From the NCBI RefSeq assembly GCF_900103125.1, contig NZ_FNJV01000010.1, positions 186,001-250,000 on the forward strand: 64,000 nt of DNA, given 5' to 3'. Below, in pieces: positions 9,761-18,606 of the stretch. The stretch is from Mucilaginibacter sp. OK268. GTDB lineage: Bacteria > Bacteroidota > Bacteroidia > Sphingobacteriales > Sphingobacteriaceae. Each line of letters opens with the position of its first letter. Positions within the stretch are counted from its first letter, which is position 1. The translations under genes were made by a program, and so were the position numbers. The notes beneath the pieces were generated by a model. That model was not told the origin of the DNA. It did no database searches and was given only the letters and a program-made list of their open reading frames with translations.

Positions 9761-9772
9761 GATGGCTTTATC

Positions 9773-10891
9773 TTATTTAGCATCCAACAGGTAAAAGCCA
9801 CCAGAGGTCAGGATCCGGTCGCCTGGTTTTAAGCCTGATTTAATAACTACCCGGTCGTGATCGGTATTGGCTGTTTCAATTTTCCGTTTTACATATTTGC
9901 CCGGTGCCGGTTCTGTAAATACAAAGCTTTCATCGTTCATTTGCAATACGGCTGTGGTAGGGATCAGGATAACCTGGGATGGGGCATTGTCAAAATCTAC
10001 GGTAACATACATCCCCGGTTTTAACGTGCGGTCCGCATTGTTACATTCGATGAGTACCTGAACGCTGCGCGTGTCTTCATCCACTATATCATTTACATGA
10101 TAAACTTTGCCTTTGACCTGTTTTTCCGGCAAGGCAGCGATCTGAATGGAACATTCGTCCAGTTCATGGATAAAGCGGATATCTTTTTCCTTGATCTGCC
10201 CCGCCACCCAAACTTTGGATAGTTCGGCTACCGTTGCCACGCTGGTCGCATCATTTTTGATGAATTGACCAAGTACCACCTTGTTTTCGATCACCTGCCC
10301 GGCAATTGGCGAACGCACCACCAGCGGTTGGCCCAGTACCAGCTGATCAGGATCGGCCTTGAATATCTTTATACCGATCACTGCATTCTCATATTCCTTT
10401 TTTTCTACCTCATAAGCGGTTTTGGCTTCTTCCATATCTTTTTGTGTACCCACGCCGTGCGCTGTCAAATCCTGTTGTCTTTTCAGGGTTTTTTCTGCCA
10501 GTTGCAGCTGTGATTTCTCCTGGAAAAAGATCTTTTGCGCCGTGATAAAATCAGGGGAGCTCACTTCAAACAAAGGCGTTTCAGGGGTGGTACGCATCCC
10601 CAGCTTTAAATAGGATTTGGTGATCCGGCCCGAAAATGGCGGGGCGATCTCTGCATATTGGGTTGGGATGGCTTTTACTGTACCCGCTGTCAATAGTTGT
10701 AAGCGATACGATTGCTCTTTCACCACATCGTTTTTAAGCTTGCCCGCGAGTTTGGAGTTTGACATTACCTGGACCGTATCTCCGGATAAAGTATAATCGC
10801 TTGTTTCTTTGGCTGCTTCCGGTTGATGGCAGGCAGCCATGATGAGTATACAGCCAATAAGCGCTATAGGGGAGAACACATTTTTTTTCAT
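9773..10891 (-). CDS. CzcB-like periplasmic adaptor (membrane fusion) lipoprotein
   Basis: 372 residues when started at the second Met (10891), which is followed by a classic lipoprotein signal, IMAAC. An AAGG-like site a few bases upstream supports this start over the ATG at 10912. The protein shows the adaptor layout: beta-barrel and lipoyl halves (PPFSGRITKSYLKLG and VVRSPIAGQVIENKVVLGQF) flanking a helical hairpin (about residues 115-175), then a beta-barrel and a C-terminal membrane-proximal domain. It links the CzcA permease to the CzcC channel. First gene of the operon, it follows the TTAGA-box promoter at 10951-11019. Confidence 0.93.
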   Translation of the reverse strand: MKKNVFSPIALIGCILIMAACHQPEAAKETSDYTLSGDTVQVMSNSKLAGKLKNDVVKEQSYRLQLLTAGTVKAIPTQYAEIAPPFSGRITKSYLKLGMRTTPETPLFEVSSPDFITAQKIFFQEKSQLQLAEKTLKRQQDLTAHGVGTQKDMEEAKTAYEVEKKEYENAVIGIKIFKADPDQLVLGQPLVVRSPIAGQVIENKVVLGQFIKNDATSVATVAELSKVWVAGQIKEKDIRFIHELDECSIQIAALPEKQVKGKVYHVNDIVDEDTRSVQVLIECNNADRTLKPGMYVTVDFDNAPSQVILIPTTAVLQMNDESFVFTEPAPGKYVKRKIETANTDHDRVVIKSGLKPGDRILTSGGFYLLDAK

Positions 10892-10950
10892 AATGACCTT
10901 GCTTTTAATCAATACATAGTTACTGCTTGAGACAGCGATTATTTACGGCG

Positions 10951-11019
10951 CAAAGGTAGATGGCCGTTTTAGCAAGGTCCGTTAGAGGACCATTAGAAAA
11001 AAATTAGAAATTCATTAGA
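10951..11019 (-). promoter_or_regulatory. czc operon promoter with four TTAGA boxes at 11-bp period
   Basis: On the plus strand TTAGA starts at 10982, 10993, 11004 and 11015, exactly 11 bp apart; on the transcribed strand these read TCTAA. Just downstream, on the minus strand at 10958-10951, lies TACCTTTG, a perfect Bacteroidota -7 element (TAnnTTTG). The -33 position is covered by the last box instead of a TTTG. This is the expected layout of a promoter activated by a tandemly bound OmpR-type response regulator, and such a regulator is encoded directly upstream. The -7 match is seen; the regulator link is inference. Confidence 0.7.
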
Positions 11020-11053
11020 ATTATAGCATCAGGAGCATGGAGCAAATGATGTT

Positions 11054-12421
11054 TCATAAGTGAGGCAGTTCAATAGTAAATGTGGTGCCTTCGTTGATCC
11101 CGGACGCTACCGAGATACTTCCTTTGTGCAACTCGATGATCTTCTTGGTGAGTGATAGCCCTATGCCATTTCCCCCGGCAAATTGCTGATTTCCCCCCCG
11201 GTAAAAAGCATCAAAGATGTGCTGTAATTCCGGCTCAGCTATCCCGATACCCTTATCCCGGAAATGCAGAATGGTTTTATCTTTAAAATAGGAGATCGCT
11301 ACAGAGGTCTCCCGGTCTGCCGAAAACTTACACCCGTTTTCCATCAGGTTTATAAATGCTACCTTTAACAGATATTCATTGCCTCTGACAGAAACATCAT
11401 TATCGTCATCCATTTCTCCTTCAAATAAGATATTGATCTTGCTACCCGGCTGGTCATGCAGGGCATCATTCCGGGCATCAAGGATTACCTCGTCCAAACG
11501 CAGTTCCCTAAAAGCGATTTCTGTATGGTCATAATTGGCTTTAGCCAGGTCGAGCAGGCTATTGGATAAGCGTACCAGCTTTTGCGCGTCGCTGATGGCA
11601 TGGTGAATGGATGCTTTATAGGATTCGTTACTCCTTTCTTTTTCTACCGCAACCTGCAATTCGGTGAGCATAGCCGTAAGTGGAGTGCGCAGTTCATGCG
11701 AAATATTAGATACAAACTCCTTTTGCGCGTCAAAAGATTTTTCCAGGCGGTTGAGCATTTCATTAAAAGTAACCGCCAGTTCGCCGATCTCATCTTTTTC
11801 TTTTCCGATATCGATACGCAGGTCCAAATTAGTCGCTGTTATTTCCTCCACCTTGTCCACCATATCAGAAACCGGTTTTAAGGCTTTGCTCGAAAAAACA
11901 TGGCCCGCTATATAGATCAGGAATACAGCTACAAAAAACGAGATGATTAAGGTATATTTTAGGTTGCGAAGTTTCACATAGCCTCCTTGGTCATTGGCTA
12001 TCGCTGTGATCACATAATCCTGGTTATGGTGATGGTAAAAAATACCTACAACCTGCATCTCCCCCTGGTAAAACCTGATCTCCTTTTTTTTGACAATCTC
12101 ATCTATCATCCGTCTGGTTTCCTTTACCTGGTCAATATCCACCGCATCATGATATAATAGATTAAAGGAGGTATCATAAATGGCTACTTCTTCCTTAAAC
12201 AAGGAATTTTCAGCCTTTCGGTAGATTAGTTGTAATACCGAAGGGGCAACTTTAGCATCCAACAAAAGGTTCGCTTTATTGATGGCAGTATGGCGCAAAG
12301 AATTGTAATATTCATTCTCTCTGTTTTTTGAAAAGGAAAAATAGACCACCGATGCAAAGGCCAATAATAAGGTGGCGATGATGGAGGTAAACAACAAAGT
12401 GAGTTTATTGCGTATGGTCAT
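11054..12421 (-). CDS. Sensor histidine kinase (CusS/CzcS-like)
   Basis: 455 residues: membrane helix 8-30, a periplasmic sensor region of about 125 residues containing HHHNQDY, a second helix at about 156-177, a HAMP linker, then the HisKA box FVSNISHELRTPL with phospho-acceptor His242. The ATPase domain has N (NLMENGCKF) and G boxes (DKGIGI, GNGIGLSLTKKI). It should phosphorylate the response regulator whose stop overlaps its start by four bases (ATGA). The histidines in the periplasmic loop would suit metal sensing (inference). Together they probably switch on the efflux operon immediately downstream. Confidence 0.93.
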   Translation of the reverse strand: MTIRNKLTLLFTSIIATLLLAFASVVYFSFSKNRENEYYNSLRHTAINKANLLLDAKVAPSVLQLIYRKAENSLFKEEVAIYDTSFNLLYHDAVDIDQVKETRRMIDEIVKKKEIRFYQGEMQVVGIFYHHHNQDYVITAIANDQGGYVKLRNLKYTLIISFFVAVFLIYIAGHVFSSKALKPVSDMVDKVEEITATNLDLRIDIGKEKDEIGELAVTFNEMLNRLEKSFDAQKEFVSNISHELRTPLTAMLTELQVAVEKERSNESYKASIHHAISDAQKLVRLSNSLLDLAKANYDHTEIAFRELRLDEVILDARNDALHDQPGSKINILFEGEMDDDNDVSVRGNEYLLKVAFINLMENGCKFSADRETSVAISYFKDKTILHFRDKGIGIAEPELQHIFDAFYRGGNQQFAGGNGIGLSLTKKIIELHKGSISVASGINEGTTFTIELPHL

Positions 12422-13104
12422 GTCTCTTCTTTAAAAATAAAGCCCAAACCGGATTTAGTGTGGATGAGCTTACTGCTAAAGTCTTTGTCGATTTTTTTTC
12501 GCAGGTAATTGATATAGACATCAATAAAGTTTGTTCCCGTATCAAAGTGGGTATCCCATACTTTTTCCGCAATCTCCGCCCTGGATAAAACCCTTTCGCT
12601 GTTTTGCATCATGTATTCCAGCAGTTTCAATTCTTTGGGGGTAAGGCCTATCTCCTTACCCGAACGGCTTACGATCTTGGTCTGGTTGTTTAATTCCAGG
12701 TCAGCATATTTTAAAATAACCGGTTGGACAATAGGGTTAATGCTCTTGCGGTTCATAACCGCCCTTATACGTGCCAGTAATTCCCGAAAATCAAATGGCT
12801 TTACTAAATAATCATCTGCCCCGGCATCAAAGCCATCTACCTTGTCGTCTGTTGTGCCAAGGGCCGTTAGCATGATGATTGGGATAACAGGCTTTAAACT
12901 CCGAATCTCTTTGCAGAGCTTGATGCCGTTCATACCCGGTAGAATAATGTCTGTAATGATGAGATCAAAATCATTGGCGACAGCCAGTTTTTTACCGGTA
13001 AGGCCATCCAACGCAATTGTAACTGAATAAGCTTGTTCCTCCAAACTTTTTTTAATCAGTTCAGCAATACGCTCTTCATCTTCTATCAGTAGTATCCGGT
13101 TCAT
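12418..13104 (-). CDS. OmpR-family response regulator
   Basis: 228 residues when started at the ATG at 13104 (MNRILLIEDEE), the normal size for the family. The longer open frame upstream to 13347 has no regulator-like sequence and is not used. The receiver domain has acidic residues ED near the start, phospho-acceptor Asp52 in LIITDIILPGMNG, and the conserved Lys in YLVKPFDF. The C-terminal winged helix carries LTPKELKLLEYMM and the FIDVYINYLRKKID recognition region. It pairs with the kinase gene that overlaps it, and likely binds the 11-bp-spaced TTAGA boxes before the czc operon. Confidence 0.93.
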   Translation of the reverse strand: MNRILLIEDEERIAELIKKSLEEQAYSVTIALDGLTGKKLAVANDFDLIITDIILPGMNGIKLCKEIRSLKPVIPIIMLTALGTTDDKVDGFDAGADDYLVKPFDFRELLARIRAVMNRKSINPIVQPVILKYADLELNNQTKIVSRSGKEIGLTPKELKLLEYMMQNSERVLSRAEIAEKVWDTHFDTGTNFIDVYINYLRKKIDKDFSSKLIHTKSGLGFIFKEET

Positions 13105-13375
13105 TTGATTATTCTCGCGTAAAGGTAAAGGTTTTATATAACAGGTAATTGATATTGTCCGCAACATCCTGTTTATCCTTAGCCAACTAAATTGAACCTT
13201 AATGGTAAATGAAATCATAGATAAAAAAGGAATGGGTTTGAATGGCTGCATATCCCACCCTCTGATGAAGAATTTGCGGAAGTAGCAAAAATACAAGTTG
13301 CATCCCGTGTTAGTTAATGACCGTTTTGCAGCCTGATCATTTGCCAAATTTGAGCGGCTTGAGCTCCTGTCCAGG

Positions 13376-13612
13376 TCATATGGACGAGAGAAGATGATAT
13401 GCCCTAAGGTCCTTACAGGGTCGGGATTTCATATCGGTGCCATAGTAGAGAACTGATAGAAAAAAATGGCCATTACACCATTCTCCGTATCGAAGACAAT
13501 TGCCATCACTACTCCCTCCTGCATTCATTACATTTTTCAATTGTTCTGGGGTAAGTATATCACTTGTGCCAAGCTCTAAGGTTTTTAATTTTAGCTTTCC
13601 ATTGTTTAAAAA
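13376..13612 (-). pseudogene. Relic of a double-glycine leader peptide precursor
   Basis: Between an in-frame TAG (13615-13613) and a TGA (13378-13376), the minus strand reads LKLKTLELGTSDILTPEQL, then KNVMNAGG, then SSDGNCLRYGEWCNG and a further stretch to the stop. This is the pattern of Bacteroidota natural-product precursors: a charged leader ending in a Gly-Gly cleavage site, then a Cys-containing core. The only nearby ATG (13602) is one frame off and meets a stop after three codons, so the gene lacks a usable start and looks broken by a small indel. It lies just downstream of, and on the same strand as, the C39-like/VKOR/thioredoxin gene. The remaining gap 13105-13375 holds the response-regulator leader; I see nothing else in it. 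Confidence 0.55.
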
Positions 13613-13716
13613 CTAAATGATAATAATTTATACTTCTCTTATATGCCTGGAAACATAAGGGTTTTGTTACATCCTTCTTATTATGGCCGGTATATTCCGG
13701 GTATGCTTTTCTGCCC

Positions 13717-15390
13717 TCACACAGAAAAGAAATATTTTAGATCTGCTACACTGTACACGTCAGGTAATTGATAATATCTTGTTGTTTTTTCATTATTAGT
13801 TTCCGGGAGAGATACAAAAAAAGTTGGTGTAAACTCTATACCTGTTTTATTACACCATTCTCTCATGGCTTCAATCTTATCGTTTTGCTGCTTTAATTCC
13901 CCATTCATGGGATATTTGGAGGTAAAGGCCTCATAATTTTTATTTTCGGCTAGATACCAATCATCTAATGCTTGTTTTACAATGGACTCTCTGTTTTTTT
14001 CTGCTATTGCTAACAAATGCTTAACGGGAGGAGCCTGAATATCCCCTTCTTTATTGCTGGCGGTAAAAAGTATCTGCACCTGTATTTCTGGGTTGTTGTG
14101 CAGCAGTTCTTCCATTGGGGTATGTGCTTTGGCGCAAGGGCCGCAGTAGGGGTTACAAACTTTTATGAGTTTATATGCTGCATTAGGATTGCCCAGGGTT
14201 ATGCCAAGCCCTTCGGGGTTTTCGGTTATCTCCTTTTGTTTTTGCAACAGAGCTGCAAATATTTGTCTGTTGTGTTTCAGTTTTTGCAGTTCGGTATTCA
14301 CGCGTTTGCTTTCTTTCGCTTTTTGCAAGGCGGGTATTAAAATAGCAGTTACTATAAAAGGTACTGCCAGCGCGGTTATAACGGACACTATTAATCCGGG
14401 AGTGATGGTACTAAACGGCAATAAGGTATGCCAGCCGCCAGCAAACACGGTTATCAGCTGCAGAGCAAGTAAGGCCTGTGTAACTAAACAGAGCAAGCAC
14501 CATTGTTTAGCTATCCGCCATTGATAATAAACAGAAAACAGAATGTATGGCGACGCTACCGCGTTTAACCAGGCTACCGTAAATAAAACACCTGGATTGC
14601 CAATGCCCGAAAACAATAGTAACAGTAGCATCCCCATAAAATAGCTAAACCCAATAGCGCTCCAACTAACTCCTGCTATTTTTGACGCTTTTGATTGTAA
14701 TACCGCAGCACAGTTTGCTTTTTTACCTCCGCCGCATATTTGCTGTAATACGGGATTGTGCTGATCTATTTCGTACCATAGCAACAAAGCCCCAGTGATG
14801 CCACCAGCCAGCGTTAACAGGGTAAAAACAAAGGGTAGCAAAACGCCTGATCCGTACTGCATAAATGCCGTTATTCCGGCAATAAGAACTATCGCTGGGA
14901 TGCTTAAAGCGGTAATATATTGAATATTATTTTTTCTTTTTTCTATCCGCCTTATTTTTATATAATCTTTCTCGCCGGCAGAGCCCCCGGCTTCTGCCAA
15001 TAAGGCAATTCCAGAACAATTTTTAAGAAAGCTCTCTTTAGCGAGCGTACCCCATTTATGCTTTTCTGGGTCAAAAAAGCGGACATTATCCCCATTAAAA
15101 TCCTTTACGATAGTAAAAAAATTGGTGGTGCTTTTTTTGCCTCTCAATTGGGTAATAAACGGTACTGGTATTTCTAAAAATTTGTCAGTGTCAAATTTAA
15201 TGCCCATATTTTCAATTCCATAACCGTTTAGTACATCACTGATACTTAAAAGGCTGGGATAATCAGGATGCTCTTCTATTTCTTTGGTGAGAGTGGTGGC
15301 GGATATTTTAACATCGAGCAAAGTAGTTAGTAACAAGGCAATTTCTGGCCCGTTGGCTTTTGACTCCAAAAGTTTGTTTAAATATTGCAT
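13717..15390 (-). CDS. C39-like / VKOR / thioredoxin-domain membrane protein
   Basis: 557 residues in three parts. Residues 1-130 resemble a peptidase C39 domain (DYPSLLSISDVLNGYGIENMG; PFITQLRG; VRFFDPE), but the catalytic Cys and His positions are not conserved, so it is probably a peptide-binding module. Residues about 155-350 form a vitamin K epoxide reductase-like domain with several membrane helices, the loop pair Cys219/Cys227 and the redox motif CLLC (298-301). Residues about 395-557 are a thioredoxin fold with CGPC at 416-419. VKOR-Trx proteins make disulfide bonds in exported proteins. With the precursor relic and the C39 relic nearby, this fits maturation of a Cys-containing exported peptide (inference). 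The AT-rich 167 bp upstream probably holds its promoter. Confidence 0.88.
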   Translation of the reverse strand: MQYLNKLLESKANGPEIALLLTTLLDVKISATTLTKEIEEHPDYPSLLSISDVLNGYGIENMGIKFDTDKFLEIPVPFITQLRGKKSTTNFFTIVKDFNGDNVRFFDPEKHKWGTLAKESFLKNCSGIALLAEAGGSAGEKDYIKIRRIEKRKNNIQYITALSIPAIVLIAGITAFMQYGSGVLLPFVFTLLTLAGGITGALLLWYEIDQHNPVLQQICGGGKKANCAAVLQSKASKIAGVSWSAIGFSYFMGMLLLLLFSGIGNPGVLFTVAWLNAVASPYILFSVYYQWRIAKQWCLLCLVTQALLALQLITVFAGGWHTLLPFSTITPGLIVSVITALAVPFIVTAILIPALQKAKESKRVNTELQKLKHNRQIFAALLQKQKEITENPEGLGITLGNPNAAYKLIKVCNPYCGPCAKAHTPMEELLHNNPEIQVQILFTASNKEGDIQAPPVKHLLAIAEKNRESIVKQALDDWYLAENKNYEAFTSKYPMNGELKQQNDKIEAMREWCNKTGIEFTPTFFVSLPETNNEKTTRYYQLPDVYSVADLKYFFSV

Positions 15391-15557
15391 TTAAGTTTAG
15401 GGCTTGTATTTAGTTTTATTAATAGATGTCAAAAACCAACTATTATGGGGCTGTTTTTTATATTATTGGTTAAACTAAAGATATATAATAATACAATAAA
15501 AAAAGAAAAACATATTTAAATTTATTTCTACTTTTAAAAAATTCTTCATACCAGCTT

Positions 15558-15871
15558 ATGCCTTTTCCTTTTTACCGGAAATTGAATGCAATGGATTGCG
15601 GGCCTACCTGCCTGCGTATGATTGCCAAGCATTATAACGCAGGTGCTTTAAGGCAAAAAGCCGGTTTTAGTAAGCAGGGAGTATCCCTAGTAGGTATTAG
15701 TGAAACTGCCGAGAAGATAGGTTTCAGGACAAGAGGTGTACAGATAAGTTACAGGAAGTCCTTCTTCCGGCCATCCTATACTGGAACCAGAACCATTTTG
15801 TAGTATTAACTCTTCTGAATAAAAAGAGTGTTACCATAGCCGATCCTGCAAATGGTATTATAAACGCATAA
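15558..15871 (+). pseudogene. Frameshifted, truncated C39 peptidase domain of a peptide exporter
   Basis: The ATG at 15558 opens a frame with MDCGPTCLRMIAKHYN, the start of peptidase C39 domains of bacteriocin ABC exporters, including catalytic Cys14. Near 15745 the homology jumps to another frame (KLQEVLLPAILYWNQNHFVV, then VTIADPANGIINA), which supplies the catalytic His and Asp and ends at 15869-15871. A one-base deletion explains this. The transporter part (membrane helices and ATP-binding cassette) is absent: the next 130 bp lead to a terminator. An intact exporter would have cleaved a Gly-Gly leader like the one relic at 13376. Confidence 0.8.
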
Positions 15872-16003
15872 AAAAGAAGGTTTTTTAAATATTGGTTATC
15901 CTAACAATTCAAAATCAGCGTACGCTGACCGAAGAAGACTTAAAATTATCAAAAAATAAATAAGCGGGTAACCTCGCGATGAATTAATTGAAAATGCTGC
16001 GAT

Positions 16004-16034
16004 GCTGCTCTACTTTCTTAGAGCAGCTTTTTTT
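16004..16034 (+). terminator. Intrinsic terminator
   Basis: A perfect 9-bp stem, GCTGCTCTA (16004-16012) and TAGAGCAGC (16019-16027), with a 6-base loop and seven T residues directly after. It closes the C39 relic transcript on the plus strand and insulates the AraC gene at 16092. Confidence 0.85.
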
Positions 16035-16091
16035 ATCGAGTTTCTTTGACTAATTTGGAGTGCGGCGAAATACTGTACCACAGGCTATAAT

Positions 16092-16925
16092 ATGCTATCT
16101 TTCCAAATGCAGCATCAAGAATTTGAACCTCCTGAAGAGTTACGGGATACCATAAAGTGCTTTTGGTATAACAGAAGAGAATCTGGAGTACTACAATCGA
16201 GTTTTGAGGTAGTACCCGATGGTTACGCTGAAATTATTTTTCATTTCGGTGGCGACTGTAGCATTTCTTACAATGGAGACTTGCAGCCATTGCCATCTCC
16301 GTTTATGATGGGGCTGCTCAATCAGCCTGTTCATTTTTACACAAAAAACCGTTTAGAGATCATCGCTATCAGGTGTTTTCCCTGGACCGTGTTTGATCTG
16401 CTCGGGCTACCGGCCGGTAAAGAAGGTGCGCACATATTTGGGCATCCTATAGCCCAGCTTCAACCCATTTTGAATAAGTGGATTCAGGCCGGCAGAATAG
16501 ATGAAGCGCTGGCCCAGGTAAAACAGTATTTTCTGAATACACGGTTGGGGGTTTCTACCAGCAGTATGCTATTCAAAGCGGGAGTTGCTATGCGGCAAGC
16601 AAACGGTACCATGCTGGTAAGCCAGGTAGCGGCGGCGGCTCATGCTACGGTTCGTACACTGGAAAGAAACTTCAAGCAATCTTCTGGCTATACAGTTAAA
16701 GATGTGTCAGCTCTGATGCGCTTTGAGCAGGTGCGAAACCAATTATGGCTTGATCCCAATACCAACATTGCCGGCTTAGCTCATGAGCTGGGCTATACAG
16801 ATCAATCCCACCTTAGCAGGGAATTCAAACGCTACAGCGGCACTACACCAGCAGCATTCGCACGAAAATCAAAAAAGAGGAAGCAGGCTGTGAGCAACGA
16901 TTTTGTCGCATTTGTACAATCCTAA
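16092..16925 (+). CDS. AraC-family transcriptional regulator
   Basis: 277 residues. The N-terminal part (FEPPEELRDTIKCFWYNRRE ... FEVVPDGYAEIIFHFGG) is the beta-rich sensor domain common in Bacteroidota AraC regulators (DUF6597 type). The C-terminal 100 residues hold two helix-turn-helix units, with NIAGLAHELGYTDQSHLSREF as the AraC signature. It lies 41 bp before the FAD monooxygenase start and reads the same way, so it probably controls that gene and itself (inference). Met6 (16107) is an alternative start. Confidence 0.9.
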   Translation: MLSFQMQHQEFEPPEELRDTIKCFWYNRRESGVLQSSFEVVPDGYAEIIFHFGGDCSISYNGDLQPLPSPFMMGLLNQPVHFYTKNRLEIIAIRCFPWTVFDLLGLPAGKEGAHIFGHPIAQLQPILNKWIQAGRIDEALAQVKQYFLNTRLGVSTSSMLFKAGVAMRQANGTMLVSQVAAAAHATVRTLERNFKQSSGYTVKDVSALMRFEQVRNQLWLDPNTNIAGLAHELGYTDQSHLSREFKRYSGTTPAAFARKSKKRKQAVSNDFVAFVQS

Positions 16926-16966
16926 TACAGGAGCATTCCAGAATTTTGTGTTTTAATTATTCTATA

Positions 16967-18505
16967 ATGAAAACTACACAAAATAATTCTATACACGATG
17001 TAATTATCGCAGGCGCTGGTCCGGTAGGGCTTTTCCTTGCCTGTGAACTGGCCCTGGCCAAATGTTCTGTTCTAATACTGGAAAAGGCGGAAGATCCGCA
17101 TTCTCCCTTAAAGCAAGTTCCTTTCGGGATACGGGGCCTTAATGCGCTTTCTGTTGAAGCGCTGTACCGTCGTGATTTACTACAAGAACTCGAGCTACAT
17201 AAACGCCTTAAAAATCCCCACTTAAATGCCAAACAAGGGACCCGTCGCCAGGGAGGGCACTTTGCAGGCATTGTATTTCATGATGACGATATTGACACTT
17301 CACAGTGGAGGTATCGCCTGCCAAGCTCCACCGAAACCAGCTTAATTTCTGAAATGCAGGAGCTTGAAACGGTGTTGACCCGTCGCGCAGAAGCCCTGGG
17401 CGTAGAGATCAAGCGCGGGCTGGCTATTACAGGCTTTCATCAAACCGGAGACGGAGTGACTGTTCAATCAGGTAACCGATCTTTTCAAAGTAAATGGCTT
17501 GTGGGTTGCGATGGCAGCCGTAGTGTTGTTCGTAAAGCGGGTGGTTTTGAATTTGCCGGTACAGAGCCGGAATTTACCGGCTACTCCACCCTGGTTGACA
17601 TTGCCGACCCGGAGAAGCTTAGCCCGGGCCGTAATGTAACACCAACAGGCATGTACCTGCAGTCGCAGCCGGGTTACGTAATCATACAAGATTTTGATGG
17701 CGGGGCATTTCATCATTCAAAAAAGCCGATTACGCTTGAACATGTGCAGGAGGTGCTACGCCGCATTTCGAACACCGACGTGACTATCACTGCCCTGCAT
17801 ATCGCAACCACCTGGACTGACCGCGCACGACAGACCACAAGCTACCGCAACGGACGGGTACTTTTAGCCGGCGACGCCGCGCATATTCACGCGCCGCTGG
17901 GCGGCCAGGGACTTAACCTTGGTTTGGGTGATGCAATGAACCTGGGCTGGAAACTCGCTGCAACTATCCAGGAGAAAGCCCCGGAAAACTTGCTGGATAG
18001 TTATTATACCGAACGATATCCACTTGGTGCGCAGGTACTTGATTGGTCGCGCGCGCAGGTCGCGATCATGAAACCGGGCCCAACTGCCCGCGCGCTGAAC
18101 GCCATTATCCGTGACCTTATTGATACCCGCGATGGTGCCACTTACTTTGCCGGAAGGGTGTGGGGTGTCAACACACATTACAATCTCGATGGCAACCACC
18201 CGCTGATTGGTCGCAGCGTTCCTAACTTTGAGTTGGAAGACGGCACGAGGATTGGCGAATTAATGCACGATGGCCAGGGGATACTGCTTGATTTTGACAA
18301 GAATGCTTCACTTAAAACTTTGGCGAACGAATATGGTGATCAAATTAAGTATATTTCAGGCAGTGCAAAGGACCAATTAGGTCTGAGCGCTGTACTGATA
18401 CGCCCTGACGGGTTCGTCGCCTGGGCTGTTGACAGTGGGCCTAATCTTGATGACGCCGCCCAGGCTGCATCGTGCTGGTTCGGTGACCCCATAGCCATAG
18501 TCTGA
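16967..18505 (+). CDS. FAD-dependent aromatic monooxygenase (PheA/TfdB-like)
   Basis: 512 residues from the ATG at 16967. The N-terminal GAGPVGLFLACEL is the FAD ADP-binding GxGxxG motif; GCDGSRSVVRK is the DG motif; GDAAHIHAPLGGQGLNLGLGDAMNLGWKLA is the second FAD site. The last ~110 residues form a thioredoxin-like tail seen in phenol and 3-(3-hydroxyphenyl)propionate hydroxylases and in rifampicin monooxygenases. It likely hydroxylates an aromatic compound using NAD(P)H and oxygen; the substrate, which could be an antibiotic, cannot be told. AraC gene upstream is the probable regulator. Confidence 0.9.
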   Translation: MKTTQNNSIHDVIIAGAGPVGLFLACELALAKCSVLILEKAEDPHSPLKQVPFGIRGLNALSVEALYRRDLLQELELHKRLKNPHLNAKQGTRRQGGHFAGIVFHDDDIDTSQWRYRLPSSTETSLISEMQELETVLTRRAEALGVEIKRGLAITGFHQTGDGVTVQSGNRSFQSKWLVGCDGSRSVVRKAGGFEFAGTEPEFTGYSTLVDIADPEKLSPGRNVTPTGMYLQSQPGYVIIQDFDGGAFHHSKKPITLEHVQEVLRRISNTDVTITALHIATTWTDRARQTTSYRNGRVLLAGDAAHIHAPLGGQGLNLGLGDAMNLGWKLAATIQEKAPENLLDSYYTERYPLGAQVLDWSRAQVAIMKPGPTARALNAIIRDLIDTRDGATYFAGRVWGVNTHYNLDGNHPLIGRSVPNFELEDGTRIGELMHDGQGILLDFDKNASLKTLANEYGDQIKYISGSAKDQLGLSAVLIRPDGFVAWAVDSGPNLDDAAQAASCWFGDPIAIV

Positions 18506-18575
18506 AAGAATTGGGAGGCGCGAAGTGGCTCGCGGATTGAAGGGGCCATTCACTTATAGTTGCCCTACGGACTAC

Positions 18576-18605
18576 AAAGCCGCTTTATGAAAGTAGAGCG
18601 GCTTT
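18576..18605. terminator. Bidirectional terminator between convergent genes
   Basis: Stem AAAGCCGCT (18576-18584) pairs perfectly with AGCGGCTTT (18597-18605) around a 12-base loop. It lies between the stop of the monooxygenase (18505) and the stop of the convergent GH99-like gene (18607). Short T-rich ends exist in both directions. Confidence 0.65.
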
Positions 18606-18606
18606 C

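Noticed and set aside
13105-13347. Long N-terminal extension of the response regulator
   Set aside because: Receiver domains begin directly with IL(L)IEDE; the extension has no conserved features and the family length fits a start at 13104.
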